A stretch of DNA of 64,000 nucleotides, taken from NCBI RefSeq assembly GCF_039566955.1, contig NZ_CP154796.1:4588001-4652000 (forward strand), read 5' to 3'. The position numbers were made by a program, and so were the translations under genes. This DNA is from Micromonospora sp. DSM 45708. GTDB lineage: Bacteria; Actinomycetota; Actinomycetes; Mycobacteriales; Micromonosporaceae. Below are positions 18,258 to 27,676 of this stretch, piece after piece (positions within the stretch are counted from its first letter, which is position 1; every line of letters starts with the position of its first letter). The notes below the pieces were generated by a model. It was not told the origin of the DNA and did not search any database. It saw only the letters and a list, made by a program, of their open reading frames with translations.

Positions 18258-18653
18258 GTGACGATTTTCGAGAAGGCCACGCGGGAGAAGTTCCGCTATC
18301 CGTCGGTCAAGGGCCTGCTGACCACGGAGCAGCTGTGGGAGCTTCCGCTGACCGCCAAGTCCGGCTTCAGCCTCGATGATGTGGCCAAGGCGGTCAACGC
18401 CGAACTCAAGGCCGTCGACACCGAGTCGTTCGTGGCCACCGAGGCCAATCCGGCCAAGGCGACCTTGGAGACCAAGCTGGAGGTCGTCAAGCACGTCATC
18501 GCCGTCCGCCTCGCGGAGGACCAGGCGGCGAAGGCGGCGGCGGCCAAGAAGCTGGAGAAGGAAAAGCTGCTGGCGGTCCTGGGCCGCAAGCAGGACGCGG
18601 TCCTGGAGAACCTGACCGAGGCAGAGCTGCTGGCCCGGATCAACAATCTGTAG
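18258..18653 (+). CDS. Small phage-like protein paired with the 669-aa gene (131 aa)
   Basis: GTG 18258, with AGAGAGGG upstream. The sequence MTIFEKATREKFRYPSVKG, LLTTEQLWELPLT, KLEVVKHVIAVRLAEDQAAK matches a short conserved protein I know from large tailed phages and scattered bacterial chromosomes. The N-terminal half is globular, followed by an Ala/Lys-rich coiled coil. It lies 31 bp after the large gene, so the pair is probably an operon. No function is established. Confidence 0.75.
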   Translation: MTIFEKATREKFRYPSVKGLLTTEQLWELPLTAKSGFSLDDVAKAVNAELKAVDTESFVATEANPAKATLETKLEVVKHVIAVRLAEDQAAKAAAAKKLEKEKLLAVLGRKQDAVLENLTEAELLARINNL

Positions 18654-18782
18654 CCCGCCGAACAGCGGAATCTTCGCCCAGCGGTGGGCAGCCGGCCGTC
18701 GGCCACAGCACTCCAGCGCGGCCGTCGTGCGTGTTCTCGTACCCATCGAAGCTCCTCGGCGGTGAAGGGGCGGGGACCGGGG

Positions 18783-20549
18783 CTAGTGCTCGGTGTGCCC
18801 GAGGGCGGGTCGCCCGAGGAGGCGGACGCTCGGGCGCGCGGCGTGCAGCTCCAGCACGACGATCTCGTTGTGTCGCGTTCGCAGCAGGGGTGCGGGGACG
18901 TAGAGGGTGCGCTGGGGTCCGCGGCTCCAGTACCGGCCGAGGCAGAACCCGTTGATCCAGGCGACACCCTTGCCCCAGGACGAGGTGTCGAGGAACAGGT
19001 CCCGGCCAGGGTCCGTGACGGCGAACTCGGCACGGCAGAACACCGGACCGGACAGCGACGATTCGACCGGGTGGCCGTCGCGCACTGCCCGCGTCACCGT
19101 TTCGATGTCGTCGAGCCGTAGCGGGCGCACCGTCCAGGTGTCGATCGTCGCGCCGTCCAGCCCGGCGGGGCCGATCAGTCCCTTGGGTTCACCGGTGCGC
19201 GGCCCGTAGTTGACCCGGCCGAGGTCCTCGACGAGCAGCTCCACGAGGTCGCCGTCGTCGGCCCGGATGCCGATCATCCGCTCGCCGTGGTCACGGCTGA
19301 GGACGCCCCGGCTGCGTCGGTCGACGAACACCTGCGCCCGGTCGCGGACCTCGGCGACACTCAGCACCCCGTGGCCGGACGGCGGCAGGTGCGGGGTGTA
19401 GAGGGTGAATCCGGTGTACTGGCCGATGTCGTCGGCGGTGGGCAGGTACGGGTAGGTCGACGGTTGGCCGAGCAGGTCGAGCACGTCCCACAGGGCCAGC
19501 GAACGGGTGAACCTGGCCTCGACCGGTGGAGCGGGCGCGGTGGGCGCGGCGGGCGGTGCCGGCGGGACGTCGGCGTGGCGCGCGATCACCTCCCGGAAGG
19601 CCCAGTACTTGGCGGTGGGGATGCCGGCCTCGTCCAGCGGCGCGTCGTAGTCGTAGCTGGTCACGACGGGCTGGTAGATGCCCTTGTCGTTCGCGCCGTT
19701 GGTGAACCCGAAGTTGGTGCCGCCGTGGAACATGTAGATGTTGACCGACGCGCCGCTGGACAGCAGCGCGTCGAGGTCGGCGGCGGCCTGGTCGACGTCG
19801 GTGGTGTGGTGGTGGCCGCCCCAGTGGTCGAACCAGCCGTCCCAGAACTCCGCGCACATCAGCGGTCCGGTGGGCTGGTGTGCGCGGAGCGTGGCCAGCC
19901 GCTCCCGGGGGCGCGAGCCGAACGAGGCGGTCCGGTGCAACTCGGGCAGTCCGCCGTCGCGCAGCATGTGATCGACCGGCTGGTCGACGGTGGTCAGCGG
20001 CACCGTGACACCGGCACGGCGGGTCAGCTCGGTGAGCGTCCGCAGGTAGGCGTGATCGTCGCCGTATGCGCCGTACTCGTTCTCGACCTGCACGAGGATG
20101 AGCGGTCCGCCGGCGTCGATCTGCCGTGGGACCAGGATCGGGGCGAGTGCCTCGTAGTACTCGGTGACGGCGTCGAGATACCGGGGCTCGGTGCGCCGGA
20201 TGCCGGTCGTCGCGTCGCGGAACAGCCAGGCGGGCAGTCCTCCGTTGTCCCACTCCGCGCAGATGTAGGGGCCGGGACGGACGAAGGCGTACATCCCCTC
20301 CTCGGCGACGAGATCGAGGAACCGACCCAGGTCGAGACCGCCGTCGGTGCGGAAGACGCCACGCTGTGGGCTGTGGGCCTGCCAGCAGACGTACGTCTCG
20401 ATGGTGTTGAGTCCCATCTGGCGTGCCTTGCGGATCCGGTCGCGCCACAGCTCGGGATGGACGCGGAAGTAGTGCAGGGCCCCGCTGAGCACGCGGAAGG
20501 GCCTGCCGTCGAGGAGAAAGTCCGTCGCACCGATGTCGAAGGTCGTCAC
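18783..20549 (-). CDS. GH35 beta-galactosidase (588 aa)
   Basis: GTG 20549 overlaps the stop of the upstream GH35 gene. The catalytic domain is the classical GH35 barrel: GALHYFRVHPELWRDRI, RPGPYICAEWDNGGLPAWL, acid/base Glu158 in VQVENEYG and nucleophile Glu234 in MCAEFWDGWFDHWGG. C-terminal beta domains include a galactose-binding-like region ending WINGFCLGRYWSRGPQ. With no signal peptide it is cytoplasmic and would release galactose from imported oligosaccharides. It is the last gene of the minus-strand importer operon. The overlapped start implies coupling to the 880-aa paralogue. Confidence 0.93.
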   Translation of the reverse strand: MTTFDIGATDFLLDGRPFRVLSGALHYFRVHPELWRDRIRKARQMGLNTIETYVCWQAHSPQRGVFRTDGGLDLGRFLDLVAEEGMYAFVRPGPYICAEWDNGGLPAWLFRDATTGIRRTEPRYLDAVTEYYEALAPILVPRQIDAGGPLILVQVENEYGAYGDDHAYLRTLTELTRRAGVTVPLTTVDQPVDHMLRDGGLPELHRTASFGSRPRERLATLRAHQPTGPLMCAEFWDGWFDHWGGHHHTTDVDQAAADLDALLSSGASVNIYMFHGGTNFGFTNGANDKGIYQPVVTSYDYDAPLDEAGIPTAKYWAFREVIARHADVPPAPPAAPTAPAPPVEARFTRSLALWDVLDLLGQPSTYPYLPTADDIGQYTGFTLYTPHLPPSGHGVLSVAEVRDRAQVFVDRRSRGVLSRDHGERMIGIRADDGDLVELLVEDLGRVNYGPRTGEPKGLIGPAGLDGATIDTWTVRPLRLDDIETVTRAVRDGHPVESSLSGPVFCRAEFAVTDPGRDLFLDTSSWGKGVAWINGFCLGRYWSRGPQRTLYVPAPLLRTRHNEIVVLELHAARPSVRLLGRPALGHTEH

Positions 20550-23188
20550 CCGCGGTCACCTTCCCGGGCGTCGACCGCCCCGCCGGCGGTGATGCGGTGC
20601 AGTCGGCCGGGCTCGGCGCCGGTGGCCTCGAGGAGCAAATCGAGTCCGTCGCGCAGCCAGGCGGTGGGGACGATGAGCAGATCGCCCCGCCCACCCCGGA
20701 GGGTGGCACCGGGCGGCGGCGCGCCGATCCAGACGCGGCCGAGGTGGTGGCCGCCGGCGAGCGCGGTGGCCAGCAGCGCCTCACCGGCGAACCGGACGAT
20801 GACGTTCGCCTCGTCGGCGACCACCAGGTCCGCCGTGCCCAGGTGCAGCCACCGGGCCTGTCCGGCGGGGACGGTGAGCGGCAGTTCGGCGTCGCCGAGC
20901 CGGGCGTCCCGGCGGCCGGCGAGGAGTTCGGCGGTGGCCTGCCGGGCGATCTCCCAGCGGTCGATGAGGTGTCCCCGCAGCAGGCCGAGTCGGCCGACGG
21001 GCTCGCCCCACATGCGGCGGGCTTCGATGGTCAGCTCGTCGCCGTCGTGCAGGTCACCGAGGTACAGCACCGGTGCGAGCGGGGTGATCGCGCCGCGTGG
21101 CATGCCGTTGACCGCGACGTCCAGCCGGGCCTGGCACCCGGTGGCGCGCAGCGCGGCCGGACCGGGACGGTACAGGGTGCGCCGGTGGCGTAGGGTCTGC
21201 GGAAACCGGCCGGACATCCAACCTCCGATGTCACCGCGCGGTGGTGGGGTGGTCCCGACCGCCGGTGGCACACCGGCGTCCAGGAACCATCCGGAGGACA
21301 GGTCGGCGACGTCGGTGACGGCGAGCACGCCGGCGACACCGCGCAGCGCGCCGAGGCGCAGCGACGGCAGGCGGCCGTCGTCGAAGTTCGAGTGGCCCCA
21401 GACCCGGGTCGTCACCCGCAGTTCGGTGTCCGGGTCGGTGACGATGTCGGTGAAGGGGATCCACAGGTCGGTGCCGCCGTTGGCGACCCAGCCGCGGGAG
21501 GTGCCGGCGACCTGGACGTCGATGACGTCGGCGGCGCCCCGCAGCACGAGTCCGGTGACGCCACGGAGGTCCGTGACGGTGCGGTAGCTGCCGGCGCCAC
21601 GGTGGACGCCGAGCCGTTCCAGGGGCACCGCCTCGATGTCCCGCGCGACGGTCCGCCAGGTGGCGGGGGCGCTGTCGGTGGTCGACGACCGGGCGGTGGT
21701 GACCTCCCGGCTGGTGGCCGGTGGAGGCGGGGGCGGCGGCTCGGCCGGCTCGACCACCAGCGTGACGCTGCCGGCGGCGGTGCCCACCACCACCGACCCC
21801 TCCGAGCCGGTCACCCGGAGCAGGTCGGGGCGGCCGGTGGCCGGCTCGACCCGTATGTCGCCCTCCGGGGTCGCCGACCAGTCGCCGGTGACGCGCAGCA
21901 GCAGTTGCGCGTCGGGACGGCCGGCGAACCTGGCGATGACCTGTCCCGGCCGCTCGACCAGGCCGGTCAGCTCGGCGCTCGCCTCGACCAGCCGGCCGGC
22001 GACACCGGGCAGCGGCAGGTCGCGCACCAGGAGCAGGCAGGTGGCCGCGGGCACGGTCACGGCCGTCGCGCCGACCGTGCCGGTGGTGTCGGCGTCGGTG
22101 AGGTTGGTCAGGGACAGCAGTTGGCCGCCGCCGTGCAGGTCGAGGGCGTACGGCGCGACGGCCGTCTCGCCGTGCACGTCGTCGGCGACTCCCGCGGGCA
22201 CGGCGGCGGCGAGGCGTGGGCCGAGCGCGTCGATGAGCGCGGCGAGACGGCGGGCCTCCGCCGCGTCGGCCCGCTCGGCCCCGGTGGGGTCGAGAACGCC
22301 ACCGAAGTCGTAGTCGTGGGTCATGAAGGCGAGCAGGTCACCCCAGTTGTTGACTGAGGTGCCGTACTCGCCGTTCCAGCCCGAGGCCTGAAGGTACGGG
22401 CCGAGCAGACGCGCACCGCTGGTCAGCAGGCGTTTGAGCGTGCGGTGCAGCCGGTTGGTCTCGGTGACCAGTAGCGGCAGGTCCTGCTTGCGCAGCGCGG
22501 CCTCGAAGTAGGCGGCGTGCGCCTCGACGTCGGTCGCCTCGTCGTCGGGGTACAGGTTCACCGCCGGGACGGCATGGGTTGCGCCGCCGGCGGCACGCTC
22601 GATGTCGCCCTGGCCGGCGCAGGCGACGAGCGGGACGGTGACGCCGTGCCGGCGGGCGGAGCGCACGAGCACGTCAAGGTATTCGGCCGGGTCGTCGCAG
22701 TCGAAGAAGTCCAGCTCGTTCTCGACCTGCACGAGCAGCACGGCGCCGCCGTCGGGGTACTGGTGCCGCTCGAGGATCGGCATGATCTGCCCGTACCACC
22801 GGTCCACCTCGGCGAGGTAGCGCGGCTCGTGTTGCCGCACGCGTAGCCCTTCGGTCAGCGTCAGCCAGGCGGGCAGGCCGCCACCGTCCCATTCCGAGCA
22901 GATGTAGGGGCCGGGGCGGGCCAGCACCAGCAGCCCGGTGTCGCGGGCCAGGTCGAGGAAGTGCGCGATGTCGCGCTGCCCGGTGAAGTCCCACTGCCCC
23001 GGTTCGGGTTCGTGCAGGTTCCAGGGTACGTACACGTCGACCGCGTGGTAACCGAGCCGGGCGACGGCGGCCAGCCGGTCGCGCCACTGCTCCCGGGGCA
23101 CCCGGAAGGGAAACAGCGAGGCGCACAGCAGCACCCGGGGTACGCCGTCGATCCGCAGTTCGGTGCCGGCAAGTTCGATGCTTCTCAT
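20546..23188 (-). CDS. Divergent GH35-family glycosidase (880 aa)
   Basis: ATG 23188 overlaps the permease stop. The N-terminal GH35 barrel is recognisable (RVLLCASLFPFRVPREQWRD, RPGPYICSEWDGGGLPAWL, acid/base Glu in LVQVENELDFF). The nucleophile region is atypical (PLLVTETNRLHRT instead of CAEFWDGWF). A long C-terminal half contains several beta-sandwich domains, separated by a Pro-rich linker near residue 490. It has no signal peptide. The altered active-site strand suggests a substrate different from simple beta-galactosides, perhaps substituted or branched galactan oligomers. It is embedded in the importer operon. Confidence 0.85.
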   Translation of the reverse strand: MRSIELAGTELRIDGVPRVLLCASLFPFRVPREQWRDRLAAVARLGYHAVDVYVPWNLHEPEPGQWDFTGQRDIAHFLDLARDTGLLVLARPGPYICSEWDGGGLPAWLTLTEGLRVRQHEPRYLAEVDRWYGQIMPILERHQYPDGGAVLLVQVENELDFFDCDDPAEYLDVLVRSARRHGVTVPLVACAGQGDIERAAGGATHAVPAVNLYPDDEATDVEAHAAYFEAALRKQDLPLLVTETNRLHRTLKRLLTSGARLLGPYLQASGWNGEYGTSVNNWGDLLAFMTHDYDFGGVLDPTGAERADAAEARRLAALIDALGPRLAAAVPAGVADDVHGETAVAPYALDLHGGGQLLSLTNLTDADTTGTVGATAVTVPAATCLLLVRDLPLPGVAGRLVEASAELTGLVERPGQVIARFAGRPDAQLLLRVTGDWSATPEGDIRVEPATGRPDLLRVTGSEGSVVVGTAAGSVTLVVEPAEPPPPPPPATSREVTTARSSTTDSAPATWRTVARDIEAVPLERLGVHRGAGSYRTVTDLRGVTGLVLRGAADVIDVQVAGTSRGWVANGGTDLWIPFTDIVTDPDTELRVTTRVWGHSNFDDGRLPSLRLGALRGVAGVLAVTDVADLSSGWFLDAGVPPAVGTTPPPRGDIGGWMSGRFPQTLRHRRTLYRPGPAALRATGCQARLDVAVNGMPRGAITPLAPVLYLGDLHDGDELTIEARRMWGEPVGRLGLLRGHLIDRWEIARQATAELLAGRRDARLGDAELPLTVPAGQARWLHLGTADLVVADEANVIVRFAGEALLATALAGGHHLGRVWIGAPPPGATLRGGRGDLLIVPTAWLRDGLDLLLEATGAEPGRLHRITAGGAVDAREGDRG

Positions 23189-24042
23189 TTCAGACCCGCG
23201 CTTCCACTGACGACACCGGCCTCGTAGAGGTATTTCTGGCCGAAGTAGTAGACGGCCACCATCGGCAGGATCAGGATCAGCGCGCCTACCATGACCATGT
23301 TCCAGGGCGGGGTCTGGGCGCCGGAGCTGGTGGCCGAGAGCACCTGGATGCCCAGGGCGAGCGGCATCTTCTCCTCGCTGTTCAGGTAGATGAGCGGGCC
23401 GAAGAAATAGCCCCAGTTGAAGGTGAACGTGAAGATCGCGACGGCGACGAGGACGGGCTTCATCAGCGGCATGATGATCCGGCGGAACAGCCCGAAGTGG
23501 CCCAGGCCGTCGAGCATGGCCGCCTCGTCGAGTTCGGCGGGGATACGGGTGATGAACTGCCGGATGAGGAAGACGTTGTACGCGTTGGCGAAGAAGTTGG
23601 GGACGATGATCGGCAGCAGGGTGTCGATCCAGCCGAGGTGGCGGAACAGAATGAACTGGGGAATCAGCAGCACCTCGGCCGGGATCATCATCGTCGACAG
23701 CAGCACGCCGAAGAGGACGTTCTTACCGGGTGCCCGCAGCCGGGCGAAGCCGTAGGCGACCAGCGCGCTGGAGAGGGTCATGCCGACGCAGGACACGACG
23801 ACGATCACCGTACTGTTGAGCAGGAACCGTCCGATGGGGATGTCGGCGGTGAAGGCCCGGACGAAGTTGCCGAACTCGAACTCGGTGGGCAGGAACCGGA
23901 AGGACATCTCGCGGGTGGTCTGATCGCTGGACAACGCGATCGACACCATGAAGACCAGCGGCGCCAGCAGGACCGCCGAGACGACGGTGAGGATGGCATA
24001 CCGGGTCGCGGCGCGGCTCGCCCGCACTGCTCGTACGCTCAC
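23185..24042 (-). CDS. Carbohydrate ABC transporter permease, MalG type (285 aa)
   Basis: GTG 24042, with GGAGGT 7 bp upstream, overlaps the stop of the MalF-type gene. It has six membrane helices and the EAA loop (ELDEAAMLDGLGHFGLFRRIIMPLMKP) that contacts the ATPase. It is typical of the CUT1 family that imports oligosaccharides. No ATPase gene is in the cluster; CUT1 systems in actinobacteria commonly share the MsiK ATPase encoded elsewhere. Confidence 0.92.
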   Translation of the reverse strand: MSVRAVRASRAATRYAILTVVSAVLLAPLVFMVSIALSSDQTTREMSFRFLPTEFEFGNFVRAFTADIPIGRFLLNSTVIVVVSCVGMTLSSALVAYGFARLRAPGKNVLFGVLLSTMMIPAEVLLIPQFILFRHLGWIDTLLPIIVPNFFANAYNVFLIRQFITRIPAELDEAAMLDGLGHFGLFRRIIMPLMKPVLVAVAIFTFTFNWGYFFGPLIYLNSEEKMPLALGIQVLSATSSGAQTPPWNMVMVGALILILPMVAVYYFGQKYLYEAGVVSGSAGLK

Positions 24043-24974
24043 GAGCGAACCTCCGACTCGTAGAAGACCCAGGCCCGGGACGAGCGGAGGATTCCGGCAC
24101 TGAAGATCATGATGATGAGGAACAGCACCCACGCCAGCGCGGACGCGTAGCCCATGTGGTAGAAGCGGAAGGCGTTGTCGTAGACGTAGGGCACGAGCAT
24201 GAGGCTGGCGTTCGACGGCCCGGACTTGCCGTCGGTGAGCACGTACACCTGCGAGAAGACCTGGAACGCGGCGATCATGCCGGTGATCAGGTTGAAGAAC
24301 AGGACCGGCGTGACCAGCGGCACCGAGATGCGCCAGAACCGTTGGGTGCCGCCGGCCCCGTCGAGGCGGGCGGCCTCGTACAGTTCCGGCGGCACGCTCT
24401 GCAGGGCGGCGATCAGCAGGATGGTGCCCGCACCGACCTGCCACAGCGACAGCAGCACGATCGCGGGGATGACCCAGTCCTCGTCGAGCAACCACGCCGG
24501 CCCGTCGATACCGAACCAGGAGAGGAAGCCGTTGACCGGTCCGGTCTCCGGCGCCAGCAGCCAGCGGAAGATCATCGCCGAGGCCACCAGCGGCACCAGG
24601 GCCGGAAGGTAGACGACGGTGCGGAAGAAGCGCGCTCCAGGCATCGGCCGGCTCAGCAGATTCGCCAGGGCCAGCGCGATGAGCAGCGACAGCGGCACGG
24701 ACGCCACGGCGAAGTAGAGGGTGTGCCGCAGCGCCGGCCAGAACAGCGGATCTTCGGTGAACAGTTGCGTGTAGTTGGCCAGTCCGACGAACGTCGGAGT
24801 GGAGAACGAGTCCCAGTCGGTGAAGGACAGCCACAGCGACGCGAGCATCGGTACGGCGGTGAACACCACGAACCCGAGAAGCCATGGTGACACGAAGGCG
24901 TAGAAGATCCACTTTTCGCGACGTCGCCGCAGTCGTACGGGCCGGCGCGAGGGGGGTGCGGCGACGATCGCCAT
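24039..24974 (-). CDS. Carbohydrate ABC transporter permease, MalF type (311 aa)
   Basis: ATG 24974 follows GAAGGGACC. It has six membrane helices and the EAA motif (ELYEAARLDGAGGTQRFWRISVP, in part). The N-terminus is basic (RRPVRLRRRREKW), as in MalF-like CUT1 permeases. It pairs with the MalG-type protein through an overlapping GTGA. Together with the lipoprotein at 25037-26332 it forms an importer for a galactan-derived oligosaccharide, as inferred from the surrounding glycosidases. Confidence 0.92.
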   Translation of the reverse strand: MAIVAAPPSRRPVRLRRRREKWIFYAFVSPWLLGFVVFTAVPMLASLWLSFTDWDSFSTPTFVGLANYTQLFTEDPLFWPALRHTLYFAVASVPLSLLIALALANLLSRPMPGARFFRTVVYLPALVPLVASAMIFRWLLAPETGPVNGFLSWFGIDGPAWLLDEDWVIPAIVLLSLWQVGAGTILLIAALQSVPPELYEAARLDGAGGTQRFWRISVPLVTPVLFFNLITGMIAAFQVFSQVYVLTDGKSGPSNASLMLVPYVYDNAFRFYHMGYASALAWVLFLIIMIFSAGILRSSRAWVFYESEVRS

Positions 24975-25036
24975 GATGGTCCCTTCTCGGTCCGGGGGCG
25001 GGCAGGGACGCTGCCCGACCCCGATCGATGGCGATG

Positions 25037-26332
25037 TCAGCGGATGATGCGTTCCAGGGACTTCTGGACGCGGTCCAGGCCGGCCTGCACCGAGTCCTCG
25101 CCCTTCCAGACCGGCGTCATGCCGTCGGTGAACGCCTTCTGCATCTCCTTCCATTCGGGCACCAACGGCGGGCTGTAGATCACCGGAGCGGATTCGGCGA
25201 ACGCCGCCAGGTTCACGCCCCGGGTGTTCCAGGTCGGCTTCTTGAACGCCTCCGAGGCGACCGCCTCCAGATTCGCCGGCACGTCGAGACCGCTGGTGAC
25301 GATGGGCAACTGCCCCTCGACAGAGGTCAGGTAGGCCACCAGGCGCGCCGCCTCGTCCTTGTGCCTGCTGCGGCTGGACACCGCCAGGCCGCTGCCGAAG
25401 GCGGGCACCGCGCTCTTCCGGCCATGCCACAGGGGGGCGATGTCCCACTTGACCCTGGATTCCTTGAGCGACGCGATGTTCCAGAACCCGGTCGTCACCA
25501 TGGCCAGCTTGCCCTGCTCGAACAGCGCGTCGGGCTTGCCGTTGTCCAGACCGGCGTTGGCGTAGTCGATCGGCGACGGCGCGGAGTGGTCCTTGAGCAC
25601 CACGTCGTTGTAGAACTGCAGCGCCTCGACGTTCGCCGACGAGTTCACCACCGGGGCGCCGGAGGCGTCGAGCACTCTTCCGCCGTTCTGGTACATCCAG
25701 GTCATCGTCCAGGGCCACCAGTCGCCGGCCGCGTACCCCCAGGACTTCACCTTGCCACCGTCGCGGACGGTGAGCTTCGCCGCGGCCTCGCGGAACCGCG
25801 TCCAGTCCCAGGTGCTGTCGGGGTAGGCGACGCCCTGGGCGTCGAAGATGTCCTTGTTGTAGTAGACGACCATCGCGCCACCACGGTCGGGCGCCGCCCA
25901 CAGCTTGCCGTCGGTGGAGTAGGTGTCCAGGGCGCCCTGCCCGAAGCGGCCGACCGGGTCGACACCGGCGCTGGCCAGCCGGGGCTTCAGATCCTCCAGC
26001 TGGCCCTTGCTGGAGTAGACGTTGACCGCCTCGTCGATCATCAACACGTCTGGCGCCTGGGCGCCGGCGAACATCGTCTGCACCTTGGTGTCATAGTTGT
26101 CGTTGTCGATCTGCACGAGCTTGACGTCGATTCCGGGTAGCGCCTTCTTCGCCTGGGCCAGACGCTGTTCGAAGACGGCCTTGTCGTTCTCGTTGCCGCG
26201 GATGGTCAGGGTCAGGGTGGTGCCGCTGGCGGCGGGCTCGTCTGAGCCGCAGGCGGTGAGGCCGGCGGCGGCCAGGCTGGCGGCCAGCAACGCCGCGACG
26301 ACCCGGCGGAGGGCAGTCGGTGGTGCGAACAT
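25037..26332 (-). CDS. Sugar-binding lipoprotein of the ABC importer (431 aa)
   Basis: ATG 26332 with AAAGGA upstream. Lipoprotein signal with lipobox LTAC (Cys28), then an extracellular solute-binding family 1 fold (DVKLVQIDNDNYDTKVQTM, APDVLMIDEAVNVY, FEQGKLAMVTTGFWN). Trp-rich segments (TWDWTRF, DWWPWTMTWMY) suit stacking on sugar rings. It is the first gene of the importer operon, 28 bp after the ROK regulator gene. Confidence 0.92.
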   Translation of the reverse strand: MFAPPTALRRVVAALLAASLAAAGLTACGSDEPAASGTTLTLTIRGNENDKAVFEQRLAQAKKALPGIDVKLVQIDNDNYDTKVQTMFAGAQAPDVLMIDEAVNVYSSKGQLEDLKPRLASAGVDPVGRFGQGALDTYSTDGKLWAAPDRGGAMVVYYNKDIFDAQGVAYPDSTWDWTRFREAAAKLTVRDGGKVKSWGYAAGDWWPWTMTWMYQNGGRVLDASGAPVVNSSANVEALQFYNDVVLKDHSAPSPIDYANAGLDNGKPDALFEQGKLAMVTTGFWNIASLKESRVKWDIAPLWHGRKSAVPAFGSGLAVSSRSRHKDEAARLVAYLTSVEGQLPIVTSGLDVPANLEAVASEAFKKPTWNTRGVNLAAFAESAPVIYSPPLVPEWKEMQKAFTDGMTPVWKGEDSVQAGLDRVQKSLERIIR

Positions 26333-26360
26333 CGGCGGATTCCTTTGTGGTGGGGGTGGC

Positions 26361-27590
26361 TCAGCCGGCCGGTTGCCGGCGGGAGGAGATCGGGGTGTCC
26401 GTCGCGCCGTCGGGCATCGATTCGAGGTAGCCCTCCAGGGCGAACGCGGCGGCGCCGAGGCTGACCGAGTTGCCGCGCGGGTGTTGCAGGTCGAGGGCGA
26501 GTCCCGTCATCGGAACGGCGAGGGCGTGGGCCCGCAGGTGAACGCGGGCCCGTTCGAGCAGTTGCTTGCCGAGCAGGCCGGCCACCCAGCCGCCGAGCAG
26601 CACGATGTCCGGGTTGAGCAGGTTGACGATCGAGGCGGCACCGACGCCGAGGTAGCGGCTGGTGCGCTCGACGACCTCGAGCGCCGTCGGGTCACCCTGG
26701 TCGGCGGCCTCGGCGATCGCGGTGACCGTGGCGGTCTGGTCGTCGCCGTGCAGCAGCGGGCTGCCCGGGGACGTCTCCCGCAGGGACTGCAGGATGCCCG
26801 GGGCTCCGACGTACGCCTCGACGCAGCCGCGTGAGCCGCACCGGCACGCCCGGCCATCGGCGACGACGACCGTGTGCCCCCACTCTCCGGCGCTGTTCAT
26901 GCGCCCGCGCAGCACCCGGCCACCGAGCGCGATGCCCGCGCCGACCCCGGTGCCCAGGTTGAGCACGACGAAGTCCTGTTCCCGGCGTTCCGGGTGGGAC
27001 CACATCTCGGCGATGGCCAGGGACTTCAGGGGATTGTCGAGGAACAGGGGCGCATCGACGGAGTCGGCCAACAGGGCGCGGAGCGGCACGTCGTGCCAGT
27101 CCCAGTTCGGGGCGAACACCGAGGTGCCGCCGACCGGGTCGACCTGACCGGGTGCGGAGACGCCGACCCCGAGCAGCGGTCGCCCCTCGTGCCGGGCCCG
27201 CTCGGCGGCGATCACCTGCTTGACCCGCTCCACGACGTGGTCGGGGCTGCGCTCGTGCACGTCGATGTCGCACTCGGTCGACGAGATCGGTTCGAGGGCG
27301 GCGTCGAACGCCTCGGCGTGCACGTAGGTCTCGGCGATGTCGATGCCCAGCAGGAGCCCGTGTTCACCGTTGAGGGACAGCTTCGCCGTCGGGCGGCCCG
27401 CCGGGGCCCGCTTCAGGGCCACCTCGGCGATGACCCCGTGCTCCAGCAGGGCGGAGCAGATGGTGGCCACGGTGGCGAAGCTCAGGCCGGTCAGTTCGGC
27501 CAGTTCGCGACGACTGGCGTCGCCGTGGGCGTGGATCGACCGGACGACGGCGAACGAGTTGCGTCGACGGATGTCTGCGGCAGTGCGCAC
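26361..27590 (-). CDS. ROK-family transcriptional regulator (409 aa)
   Basis: GTG 27590 was chosen because GGGAG lies 5 bp upstream; the frame is open further back but without a start signal. A winged helix-turn-helix (about 10-65; SRRELAELTGLSFATVATICSALLE) is followed by the ROK sugar-kinase-like fold with LGIDIAETYVHAEAF, NLGTGVGAGIALGG and the zinc site GHTVV...CRCGSRGCVEAY. It is the likely repressor of the galactan locus, responding to an imported sugar. It sits at the divergent promoter and could read out into the importer operon. Confidence 0.92.
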   Translation of the reverse strand: MRTAADIRRRNSFAVVRSIHAHGDASRRELAELTGLSFATVATICSALLEHGVIAEVALKRAPAGRPTAKLSLNGEHGLLLGIDIAETYVHAEAFDAALEPISSTECDIDVHERSPDHVVERVKQVIAAERARHEGRPLLGVGVSAPGQVDPVGGTSVFAPNWDWHDVPLRALLADSVDAPLFLDNPLKSLAIAEMWSHPERREQDFVVLNLGTGVGAGIALGGRVLRGRMNSAGEWGHTVVVADGRACRCGSRGCVEAYVGAPGILQSLRETSPGSPLLHGDDQTATVTAIAEAADQGDPTALEVVERTSRYLGVGAASIVNLLNPDIVLLGGWVAGLLGKQLLERARVHLRAHALAVPMTGLALDLQHPRGNSVSLGAAAFALEGYLESMPDGATDTPISSRRQPAG

Positions 27591-27658
27591 GGTGGCTCCC
27601 GGTTGATCGATGTTCGGCTGCTTATTCTGAGTACCGGAAATACTACTGTCAAGACTAG

Positions 27659-27676
27659 TTATTTGAGTCGTAATAA
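27659..27676. promoter_or_regulatory. Inverted repeat TTATT-N8-AATAA, candidate ROK operator
   Basis: Symmetrical TTATT and AATAA arms separated by TGAGTCGT lie in the A+T-rich divergent region between the ROK gene and the GH30 gene. ROK regulators such as NagC recognise TTATTT/AAATAA-type sites (established for E. coli). A second, looser TTATT/AAATA pair lies at 27622-27642. Confidence 0.55.

Noticed and set aside
19287..21587. 766-aa plus-strand frame across the GH35 genes
   Set aside because: Both GH35 genes on the minus strand show intact catalytic motifs; this frame is low complexity.
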